From Eremomyces bilateralis CBS 781.70 (Eukaryota; Ascomycota; Dothideomycetes; Eremomycetales; Eremomycetaceae), in the NCBI RefSeq assembly GCF_010015585.1, contig NW_022985099.1, positions 68,403-132,402 of the forward strand: DNA of 64,000 bases, written 5' to 3'. Both the position numbers and the translations under genes were made by a program. Below the pieces are notes generated by a model, which worked only from the letters and a program-made list of their open reading frames with translations, was not told the DNA's origin and did not search any database. Shown piece by piece: positions 53,751 to 64,000 of the stretch; within the stretch, counting starts at the first letter, position 1, and the number at the start of each line of letters is the position of its first letter.

Positions 53751-56700
53751 TTATTCGGGGGCTAGCCCTGATTCCCGCGGACGGTGATGGCCAACCTTAA
53801 ACTCCAACATATCTGCATGCCCGCCCCCAATCGCACTACTGTCTTTCTTCTGCTTCTTAGATAACTTTCGCTCACTCGCATCATCACCCTCCAACTTCAC
53901 TTTCGCGGACCTCCAACCCCTTCTCCCAAAAATCTGCTCGTTGATCGAAACGCGCGCCATCTGTCGCTCCCCAATCCCCTCCTCCGCCGTGACAGGCAGA
54001 CACCTCGCGTTCTGAATCACCCCCCGCACCCCGTCGTCCTCCTCAATCCGCCTCGCGGTATCGTGCTCCTTCCTCGTCATCCGCTTCGCCCGCTCAAACA
54101 TCCCCTCTTCAATCGTGCCTTTGAGAATCAAGGTCTCCACGTGGACTTCACGGGTCTGCCCGATCCGATGAGCTCGCTTCACCGCCTGCGCCTCGATGCT
54201 GGGCCGGTTGCATGGGTTGATGAAGTAGACGCGGGAGGCCTTGTTGACGTTCAAGCCGAGCGCACCGCAGCGGATGTCCATGAGGAGAACGCGTATGGAG
54301 TCGTCGGTGTCGAATGCGACGATGTACTTGGACCGGAGCGCGGTGCGGAGCGTCTTGGCGTAGATGAGGTGGCGGATGTGGAAGATTTCGAGGCACTGCG
54401 CGAGGTAGAAGGCAGCGTTATCGCCGTCGTAGAAGATCAGGAGCTTTTCGTGGGGGGAGTGGAGGAGGATTTGTTCCATGAGGTAGGAGAGCTTGGAAGA
54501 CGTGGTTCCGATGATGCGGGTGTTGGATAGAGGACAATCAGGCGGGAGAGTTGGCTCTTCCGTGGCGGAGTTAGATCGTTTGCGCGATGGGGTCTGTTTC
54601 TGGGCTTCGGTCGACAGATCGGACGCTCCGGCGCCCGTAGATGACCGTTTTCGAGGCTTTGAGGGGGGGCTGTTCTTTGGTGTGTACGCGTGATACTTCT
54701 TCGGTGAAGGTTGGCCGGCGCCGATGCTGGATTCAGGCACTCCCTTCAGCGTCATCTTCGATGATGTACTCCTATCTACCCCGTCGCCACCTGCAGCATT
54801 CTCAGCATCGACCTGCGCGAGGGCAGCGACTCCAACTTCCGCAAGGCCCTCAGTCGGATCTGCATATGCCAGCCTTGAATTAATATATGCTTGGGCTAAA
54901 ATAAGCTGTTGAGTCCCAGTAAAAAGCGGTAGAGTGCTTTCGCCTCTCATATCCCAGTGGCAACAGGAATGTGCTGGCCAATTGTCCAAGAATATTCCCA
55001 TCTCGTGGCTGTTGCTAAGAGCTTTCCAACCGGGGGATTCAAGCAGAATCGTCGCGAATTGCATGCATTCTTTGAGAAGAACTCGATCCTCTTCGCTACA
55101 CATCGTATTCTCCTTCGCCAAGTATTTCTCGCCATTCGCAAGGGCATCGCGCACATTCTCCTCGGTGAAACCGGTCCAGAAGAAATTGCTTTGTCGAAGA
55201 TTTGAGATCAGGGTGTGGCGTGGTTTCGCACTATCCTTATGGAACAAATAATCCCGATCTGTTCGCTCACTCGTCACAGCGTTCGTTGCTAGGACGAGTG
55301 TAAACAGATTCGCGGTCAACTTGTCGTAGAAAGACGGCTCGAGATAGACGACTTTGTGCTTCAGTGGTGGAAGTTGAATATCTCTCTCGACGTCTTCAAG
55401 CCGCGTCTTGATCACGAGTGACTCTAACGTCCGATGCATACACGACGCAAAGCCACTGTACGTCTTCTTTGTTCGATCTTCGTGCACGAAGACGTGGTCA
55501 ACCCAGTCCACCTTCGGCACCCCGGATTTCCGAGCCCATGGTTGAGCTTGTAAGAAATGGGAGACAAGGAGTCCGAGGCTGACCGCGGCACCATTCTTCT
55601 CTTCCTGTGAATTGAAACGCTTTCTCATGGCCAGAGCCCGTTCACGCCGAGACGCGTGGATGGAAAAATTGTCTGACAGAATGAGCGGCGAGCCACTGTT
55701 CCCAGATGTAGAGTCCTGTAAAGGGAGTTGGTACGGCTTCTCATCGTCGCATTCATCGTCGATCGCGAGATCAACCTCGACTCCGAAGAGGCGGTCTCTT
55801 GCGGGCGTTCCGCTAACAACCCATCGCCTTTCAGCTGTGACTAACTCGCTTGCCACTTTGACAGCATTTGAAGTGCGAGAGGAAAATTGGTGTCCTTCGT
55901 CAACGATCAATCGGAGGAAATGCAGGTCCTTCAACGGGCTCTCGTAGATTCCCTCTTTTTTTATGCATGTACAATTCTTTCTTCTTGTTGCGCCCATGTA
56001 TTGGCAATAACATAATTTAGGAACAGTGCCTCGATAAAACCGTCTGCCAGCTGCATCCGAGCCGTCGGAGATCTCCATCTCAAATCGTTTTCGGCTTATT
56101 AGAAGTATGTCATATTTCGAAAGCTCATCGGAACTTGGAAGCTTCTGAGAATGGTCCTCGACAACTAACACTTCAAGATATAACTCATGGACGTGTTCGG
56201 AGATCTGAGCCTGCCATTGATGCATGAGGTTGGAAGGAACCACGATGATTGTGGCACTACACAAGCGCTTGACCCTCGGCGGCGGCGTTATTGTATAGCG
56301 ATTCAAACGATAAGGAACCTGGGGAATGCTGTAAGTGGGCGGTATGGAATTAACCAGTTTTACGCAAGATTCAAATTCATTGCCGGTTTCTTGATGGATC
56401 CGGTCGAGGTGAGCTCTTGCTGGAACTCCATGTCTGTTTGCTGAGGCTATCGCCATCTCAGCCAGGCTGCCTACTCTGGGTCGAATCCGCCGTGGGGTTT
56501 CGTACAGCGACGGAATCTGTGGAAGATGGTGCCTGGTGGCTAGAATGACCGCAAGACAAATGATCGATTTTCCGAGGCCCATCGTTTCAGCTAATATGCC
56601 GCCACGACAGCAGTCATAATACTGAGGATGTTTGAAGAATGACATGTCTCTCGGGCCATAGTAGTACTCTTGCCCCGTTGGACTTCGACGGGTTTCTAAT

Positions 56701-57383
56701 CGGGGGTCTAGCTGAAGCCCAGGAGTTGACTCTCGTTGGATCATTTGCGCCACCGAACGTGCTTGGTAGTTGTATAGCGTTGACTTGAGACCAGGAACAT
56801 CGCCTTGGAGGAGTTCCACAGCAGCAATCTGAGAGTAACAATCGCTGATGAGAGAAGGATCGGGATTGGGTGATGGCAGAGTGTTGAACAAGTAGAACAA
56901 TGAGATATTCTCCGATGTCGACCAGACTGAGAAAGGTAAGCGCCTACCACTGATTCCATGCCAGGAATCAGGAGAGACATCTAATTCTTGAAAGAGGACG
57001 TCGAAATGACGCTTAACCGCCATGGACTCATCGCTCAGTTTCCGTAAGGTTCGGCCCCGGACGTCCTCTGGGACGATATAGAGGCGGATATACGATCTCG
57101 AATCGTCCTCCAGCCTGTGCGGAAGACATTTGATGCGACCTGAAGTTGCCAAAAATTGCAGAGCTTGATGGATCGAAGTTGAACCGTCATCATTCGAAGT
57201 CATATCAATCGCACTGTCGATTGATCCAGGGGAAGCAGCATCTTCAGCATCGTTCTCATTGACACAGATAACGCCGAGGGGTATAAAATCGTCAAACGAC
57301 TTGTCATGACTTTGTTTAGGAACCTCACATTCCGAATTCAGAGGAGGTTGCAAATCGGAGATGGGAGCCCGGATGCCCTCCAT
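53751..57383 (-). CDS. SNF2-family DNA-dependent ATPase
   Basis: Intronless gene for 1210 residues with the two SNF2 helicase lobes. Walker A is GGILAETMGLGKSI (about residue 266), preceded by the Q-like YNYQARSVAQMI. The DEAH-type box is LIVDEGHQF (about 496), followed by VVSGTPARDRLFGVEVD. The second lobe has KLLIFYDGDNAAFYLAQCLE, LLMDIRCGALGLNVNKASRV and motif VI QAVKRAHRIGQTREVHVETL (about 1071). Between the lobes lies a long insertion that ends in a Lys/Ser/Pro-rich disordered stretch (about residues 870-960). The large insertion recalls Rad5/Rad16-type enzymes, but I do not see RING-finger cysteines. The substrate is presumably chromatin or DNA; the exact subfamily is uncertain. The ATG at 57383 is the first in frame. 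Confidence 0.88.
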   Translation of the reverse strand: MEGIRAPISDLQPPLNSECEVPKQSHDKSFDDFIPLGVICVNENDAEDAASPGSIDSAIDMTSNDDGSTSIHQALQFLATSGRIKCLPHRLEDDSRSYIRLYIVPEDVRGRTLRKLSDESMAVKRHFDVLFQELDVSPDSWHGISGRRLPFSVWSTSENISLFYLFNTLPSPNPDPSLISDCYSQIAAVELLQGDVPGLKSTLYNYQARSVAQMIQRESTPGLQLDPRLETRRSPTGQEYYYGPRDMSFFKHPQYYDCCRGGILAETMGLGKSIICLAVILATRHHLPQIPSLYETPRRIRPRVGSLAEMAIASANRHGVPARAHLDRIHQETGNEFESCVKLVNSIPPTYSIPQVPYRLNRYTITPPPRVKRLCSATIIVVPSNLMHQWQAQISEHVHELYLEVLVVEDHSQKLPSSDELSKYDILLISRKRFEMEISDGSDAAGRRFYRGTVPKLCYCQYMGATRRKNCTCIKKEGIYESPLKDLHFLRLIVDEGHQFSSRTSNAVKVASELVTAERRWVVSGTPARDRLFGVEVDLAIDDECDDEKPYQLPLQDSTSGNSGSPLILSDNFSIHASRRERALAMRKRFNSQEEKNGAAVSLGLLVSHFLQAQPWARKSGVPKVDWVDHVFVHEDRTKKTYSGFASCMHRTLESLVIKTRLEDVERDIQLPPLKHKVVYLEPSFYDKLTANLFTLVLATNAVTSERTDRDYLFHKDSAKPRHTLISNLRQSNFFWTGFTEENVRDALANGEKYLAKENTMCSEEDRVLLKECMQFATILLESPGWKALSNSHEMGIFLDNWPAHSCCHWDMRGESTLPLFTGTQQLILAQAYINSRLAYADPTEGLAEVGVAALAQVDAENAAGGDGVDRSTSSKMTLKGVPESSIGAGQPSPKKYHAYTPKNSPPSKPRKRSSTGAGASDLSTEAQKQTPSRKRSNSATEEPTLPPDCPLSNTRIIGTTSSKLSYLMEQILLHSPHEKLLIFYDGDNAAFYLAQCLEIFHIRHLIYAKTLRTALRSKYIVAFDTDDSIRVLLMDIRCGALGLNVNKASRVYFINPCNRPSIEAQAVKRAHRIGQTREVHVETLILKGTIEEGMFERAKRMTRKEHDTARRIEEDDGVRGVIQNARCLPVTAEEGIGERQMARVSINEQIFGRRGWRSAKVKLEGDDASERKLSKKQKKDSSAIGGGHADMLEFKVGHHRPRESGLAPE

Positions 57384-58280
57384 TGCGCTCAATGAAAATT
57401 AGACGTTTCAGGTTCGTTCCTCTCCTTCTCAAGAAAATCATCACGGGAATGGCACTATAAATTATCCAAGATAGTTTGCTCTTGCGGAAGTAGATTTCTG
57501 AGTTCAATATGACCGAAACCAGTAGCACGGTAGGCAGACGTGGGTCTAGGGAGTAGGAGGCTAAGGCTAAACACGGGAGGATGAGGAGACACCAAGCGGC
57601 ACACCAGAATGGAATTATTAACCCTCAGAGGTTAAATATGTCAGTAGTGATATATCCAACTTCTTGAAGGGCTGAGAATGTTCGTCTGTGATGGTTAAGG
57701 TTCCTTGGTATTGAAACTCAATCTCAGCCAGAAACTCAAGATTCAGCATTTATGCCAAGCAGAGCTCGTTCTGATTGGACAACAGGCTTAGTATTCTACC
57801 GTACCAGGCTCTACGGCATCTATTTCCTCTCACTTCCTGGCAACATTCGGAAATGAGCAGTGAGTAGTATTCCTAAGGAGTACCTTAACTATCCAGACGA
57901 CGCCCATACTCTTAGGTCCTCCTATATTCCTCTCTTCTGCTGTGTGGAGTGTGGACTTTGTTCTTGTGGCTGCATTCAACACGTGCTCAGTGCTCTCCAC
58001 AATGATGCACGTGCATGCATGCATGAATCTGAGTAAGCCAACACGTGCAATCGAATTAGGGATGAGGCGACAAGGCAACGAGGCGCTCACATCGGATCTC
58101 GTGGCCCAAGCTCCTTCGCTGCATCTCCGTCATCCCGCCAGTTCAACATCTGCCTGCATCTAGTGGAATATATCAAAGTCCGGCTTCATTTGGACGACAA
58201 ACACTAACAACCAAATCTCATACCGACCCGAATCTCTTGAACCTTCTGCAAACCGAGCGGGATCTGCCTCGCCAGCCGCC
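57384..58280. other. Divergent promoter of the SNF2 and V-ATPase genes
   Basis: 0.9 kb between two divergent genes. It contains three CACGTG sites (listed separately) and a GCATGCATGCATG run at about 58013-58025. No gene seen. Confidence 0.5.
57980..58047. promoter_or_regulatory. Three CACGTG E-boxes
   Basis: CACGTG occurs at 57980-57985, 58008-58013 and 58042-58047, a dense cluster 235-300 bp upstream of the V-ATPase subunit B start codon. bHLH factors such as Pho4/PalcA-type, Cbf1-type and, in animals, TFEB (on V-ATPase genes) bind CACGTG. Use of these sites is inference. Confidence 0.55.
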
Positions 58281-60221
<1,941 letters not shown>

Positions 60222-61103
60222 ACGGTCATTACCATGTTTATCAGCGCTTGTAATTCGGAAATTCAGTTGGCCTTGTTAGCAAGTTGATCGATATTTCGCA
60301 TACTTGTTTCAAAGGATTTATTGCTTGCTTTGGTATTGGGATCGCGCTCTAGCTGCTCTAGCCATGTCGCATTAGCCAGTGGGTATTCACCAGCAAATTA
60401 CCTTTTCCCAGAAGGCGGCTATGAATATATCTTTTAAGATGAGCAGTGAAACGTCATCTTGCCTCATTGTTTGCCGCTGTTGGGCTTCTGTATCTCTGTT
60501 AATAGATATAATTGGTAGTTAACTTAGCTGTGCCTACCTAATCTTAATATCCGTATCTCGTACGATAATTAACAGCTTGCTAATTAAGATCCATGGCGGA
60601 TTGGCAACTGGGGACCCATGTCCGTCAATACGGCGACGTCAACTCAATAATTCCAAGTTTGAATAGCTGTACAATACCATCAACTGTTGTACAGCAAGCA
60701 AAACTCAGTATCTGCCTGAATATACACTACATGCACAAGCAAACGACTAAACTCTACTACAAAAGACTAAGACGAAAGCCTCCGTTGTGTCATATCACCC
60801 GCAGTCTTCAGCCAGTACCAAACTTCCCCCGGTCGAGAACCATTGTACAAAAGCCTCTGGGGTGATGCAAACCAGCTTTCTAAACCGCTTTCCTGAAGTC
60901 CATTAACCGTGGAACCCTCAACTAGTAGCTCCGGTTTGCGGAGGGACTCTGGCGGGTTCGAACTTGAACTCCTCCAAGCCGACGGTTCCGCTACCGAGCG
61001 AAGAGTCCAGCACAACCAGAGCCACGGCGTCTCCGACGCAAAACAAGCTCAATACGAACAAAAGAGGCGAGAGAAGCTCCAGCGTCTCTGGGAGGAAAGC
61101 GAG
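60222..61103. other. Intergenic and leader region
   Basis: Holds the 3' flank of vma2 and the promoter or leader of the SPX transporter. The frame of the transporter is open back to an ATG at 60909, which would add 65 residues; the conserved SPX start MKFSHSL argues for 61104. Confidence 0.45.
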
Positions 61104-63884
61104 ATGAAGTTCTCCCATAGTTTGCAGTTCAATGCGGTCCCGGATTGGAGTAGCCAATACATTGCGTATAGCAACCTGAAGAAGCTGTGAGTGTCTCTTG
61201 GGATCCAGGTGTCACCACTGCACGGGCTAATCACTCCCGCGACATTGCAGAATCTACCAGCTTGAGAAACAGTCACATCAGCGAGGACGGACCGGGCAGG
61301 CTCAGGATGCCGAATCATCTCCGCTCTTGGACGGGACGTCCGACGACCCGGACCAGGTCTTCACCAACGCTCTCGACCAAGAACTCGACAAGATCTGCTC
61401 CTTCTACCGATTCAAGGAGCTCGAATTATATGGCGAGCTAGAACAGATTCTCAAGGATGAAGAGTCATTTGAAGACGAAGCGAGCGATTTGGAGCATGAT
61501 GCGGTCAATTCGAGTCGCATGACACAGGCGCGGCCACGGTCTTCAAGTATATTCCGAACCATGCCATTCGGCTCGGGGAGACGACGCGCGAGTACAACCA
61601 CGAGTCGAACCTCAACAGGCGGTCTAATTGAGGAAGAGGAGGATGACAGCGATGATGACGTTGATGAGAGATCTGCTCTGAAGCGGCAGAGGACAGCTGA
61701 AAGTTCCTGGGTTGGAGATTCGCAGCATGGGGATCGGGAGTCTCGGGACCTATCGCGACGGAGGACGAGCGGGGGCGCTCACGACTACAACGATATGATG
61801 TTCTCATCCATCTACGAATCCGGCATGACGCTCAAGAAGCGCATCGTCGGCATCTACGTGTCGCTCTGCGAGCTTCGATCGTATATCCAGCTCAACCGGA
61901 CCGGATTCACCAAGGTGCTGAAGAAATACGACAAGATCCTCAGCCGCAATCTCAAGCGCTCGTACATCGATCGATGTGTGGAGCCGGCCCAGCCGTTTGT
62001 GAAAGCCACCATGGACCAGCTAAACGGGAATATCGAAGAGGTGGAGAAGGCATATGCCCACATGCTGCCGTCGCAGGACGAAAGTCTCGCGAAACGTGAA
62101 CTTCGGCTGCATCTACGAGAGCATGTTGTCTGGGAGCGTAATACCGTGTGGCGCGAGATGATCGGCATCGAACGACGAGCCCAAGCGGCGAATATGGGGA
62201 TCAGAAACACGATGCTAGGGCAAGAAACTGATCCCGCGAAAGCGAGACTCCAAGGGGACGAGGTGGAGCCGACGACGAAGGTAATTCAGACGCCGTTGGG
62301 CGAGTATAACGTCCCGATCTGGCTGCTCAGCAAAACCATCTATGTCTTGATTGGAATTTGGGCGATCTTCCTCGCCTTGCTGTTCATCCCGATTATGAGA
62401 ATGCCGGAACAGCAGAATTGTCTTGCTTTGGTGGTTATCGTCAGCCTGTTATGGGCTACGGAGGTGAGTCCCGAGCAAACAAGCCAGCGACTTCATGCTG
62501 AACCGTCGTCTAGGCCATCCCGCTCTTCGTGACCTCCTTACTTGTTCCGCTCCTTGTGGTTGTTCTTCAGGTTGTCCGAGCCGATGAGAAGCCCCATAAC
62601 CGTCTCGGATCCAAAGAGGCAGCGAAGCATGTTTTCGCTGCAATGTGGACTCCGGTGATCATGCTTCTGCTGGGCGGTTTTACGATCGCTGCCGCCTTAT
62701 CCAAGTACAATATTGCCAAAAAGATGGCGACGGTTGCGTTGAGCAAAGCTGGAACAAGTCCAAAGATCGTTCTCCTGACAAGCATGTGCGTCGCGACGTT
62801 CGCCAGCATGTGGATCAGTAATGTCGCCGCTCCCGTACTTTGCTATTCGATCATACAGGTACGATCAGTCAACATCCAGTGATTAGCAGCTCTAACTGAG
62901 ATCTAGCCTATTCTTCGCAATCTTCCATCCGACTCGAACATGTCCAAGGCATTGCTCCTTGGCATTGCTCTAGCCTCGAACATCGGTGGCATGGCATCTC
63001 CGATCGCCTCGCCCCAGAATCTGATCGCACTACAGAACATGACGCCTCAGCCTGGCTGGGGTATCTGGTTCTTCATTGCGATACCGATCTCTGTTATCTC
63101 CATCCTATTGATCTGGATTCTGCTTCTCGTCACCTTCCGACCCGGCCGAAATACCACCATCGTGCCAATTCGTGCCATCAAAGAAAAATTCTCTGGCATC
63201 CAATGGTTCATCAGCATCGTCACCGTCGCCACCATTATCCTGTGGGTTCTAAGCCATCAACTGGAGCCGATATTTGGCGATATGGGCGTGATTGCGCTTA
63301 TTCCCATCGTTCTCTTCTTCGGCACCGGTATCCTGACCAAGGAAGATTTCAACAATTTCCTGTGGACGATCATTATCCTTGCCGCAGGTGGACTCGCACT
63401 CGGCAATGCGGTTAACTCGTCTGGACTGCTCCATACCATTGCCGGGGCGATCACCACCAAAGTTGAACACCTGCCGCTCTACGCCGTGCTGGTCGTGTTC
63501 TGCACCTTGATTCTCATTGTCGCGACGTTCATCAGCCACACGGTTGCGGCCCTCATCATTCTACCTCTTGTACAGCAAATTGGCATCGGGATGGAGCAAC
63601 CGCATCCGAACCTGCTGGTAATGGGCAGTGTCCTCATGTGCTCTGCTGCGATGGGATTGCCAACGAGCGGTTTCCCTAATATGAGTAAGTCCTCCTAGTT
63701 TTATATTCTCGATCTCTAATACTAATGGATCCTTGCAGCTGCTATCATGATGGAAGACCCACAAACTGGACAGAGATATCTACGGGTCAAACACTTCATT
63801 ACCCGCGGTGTACCAGCTTCCGTGCTTACTTACATGGTTGTAATTACGGTTGGGTATGGACTGATGCTTGCTGCGGGCTTCTAG
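61104..63884 (+). CDS. SPX-domain low-affinity phosphate transporter (PHO87/90/91 type)
   Basis: Phosphate transporter of the PHO87/PHO90/PHO91 family: an N-terminal SPX domain that senses inositol pyrophosphates, followed by an SLC13/DASS-type anion transporter. Yeast Pho87 and Pho90 act at the plasma membrane and Pho91 at the vacuole. There are five exons (61104-61186, 61251-62463, 62514-62858, 62907-63684, 63739-63884) and 854 residues; the introns are 64, 50, 48 and 54 bp. The SPX domain starts MKFSHSLQFNAVPDWSSQYI. It continues DKICSFYRFKELELYGELEQ, a long acidic/Arg-rich insertion, then LRSYIQLNRTGFTKVLKKYD with the basic residues that bind the ligand. About a dozen membrane helices follow from about residue 400, with SMWISNVAAPVLCYS, NIGGMASPIASPQNLIAL and FISHTVAALIILPLVQQIG typical of the DASS fold. 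The C-terminal exon reads LTYMVVITVGYGLMLAAGF. Intact; which yeast paralogue it matches is not certain. Confidence 0.93.
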
Positions 63885-64000
63885 ACGATGGATTAAATGC
63901 TTTGGTTTATATTCGAAGTGCTACATATCGATCCTAAAGTATAGATCGTGTAATATATGCTCTCTTTCGAGAGTTCTGAGTCGATATTCTTTTTGCCCGG

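Noticed and set aside
57384-57392. Start of the SNF2 protein at 57392
   Set aside because: That codon is TTG; the first in-frame ATG is at 57383.

Overview
The window looks like nuclear DNA of a filamentous ascomycete, most likely a eurotiomycete of the Aspergillus type (inference). The evidence is short spliceosomal introns (about 43-150 bp) with GTAAGT/GTATGT-like donors and CTAAC/CTGAC-like branch sites, a velvet regulator of the VelC type, and a family of lone copia-derived ORFs that I recall from Eurotiales. Housekeeping genes such as erg1, vma2 and the mitochondrial phosphate carrier also match fungal orthologues closely. I rebuilt exon structures by eye from splice signals and reading frame. 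For every spliced gene listed as intact, the exon lengths sum to a multiple of three.

Layout. 1-5.6 kb: two minus-strand genes, a disordered protein with a C-terminal membrane segment and a secreted berberine-bridge-type FAD oxidoreductase. 5.6-13 kb: a gene-poor stretch with short broken coding-like pieces, including one probable relic at 12.1-12.9 kb. 13-21.5 kb: a VelC-like velvet regulator, an ADP-sugar Nudix hydrolase, about 3.2 kb without a supported gene, then a single-pass membrane protein. 21.9-24.7 kb: two adjacent decayed genes, a methyltransferase and an MFSD5-type transporter. 25-35.5 kb: squalene epoxidase, an FHIP-type endosome/dynein adaptor, a DUF4336 protein, a ZGRF1/Mte1-type N-terminal domain protein and a small coiled-coil protein. 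36-39 kb: a lone copia-derived ORF, an intron-containing tRNA-Val(CAC) and an Old Yellow Enzyme. 40.6-43.3 kb: a highly repetitive 903-residue protein. 44-64 kb: a bromodomain protein, an acidic coiled-coil protein, the mitochondrial phosphate carrier, a membrane-anchored carboxylesterase, a SNF2-family ATPase, V-ATPase subunit B and an SPX-domain phosphate transporter.

The genes do not form one pathway. There is no polyketide synthase, peptide synthetase or terpene cyclase, so I see no secondary-metabolite cluster. One loose functional theme is phosphate and vacuole biology: the mitochondrial phosphate carrier, V-ATPase B and a PHO87/90/91-type transporter lie within 15 kb, and three CACGTG sites sit upstream of the V-ATPase gene. 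The most unusual signal is compositional. In about eight genes the coding strand switches abruptly from C-ending to G-ending codons along the reading direction. I found no clear evidence of a wholly new multi-gene system. The best candidates for novelty are the repetitive 903-residue protein and this codon-skew switch.
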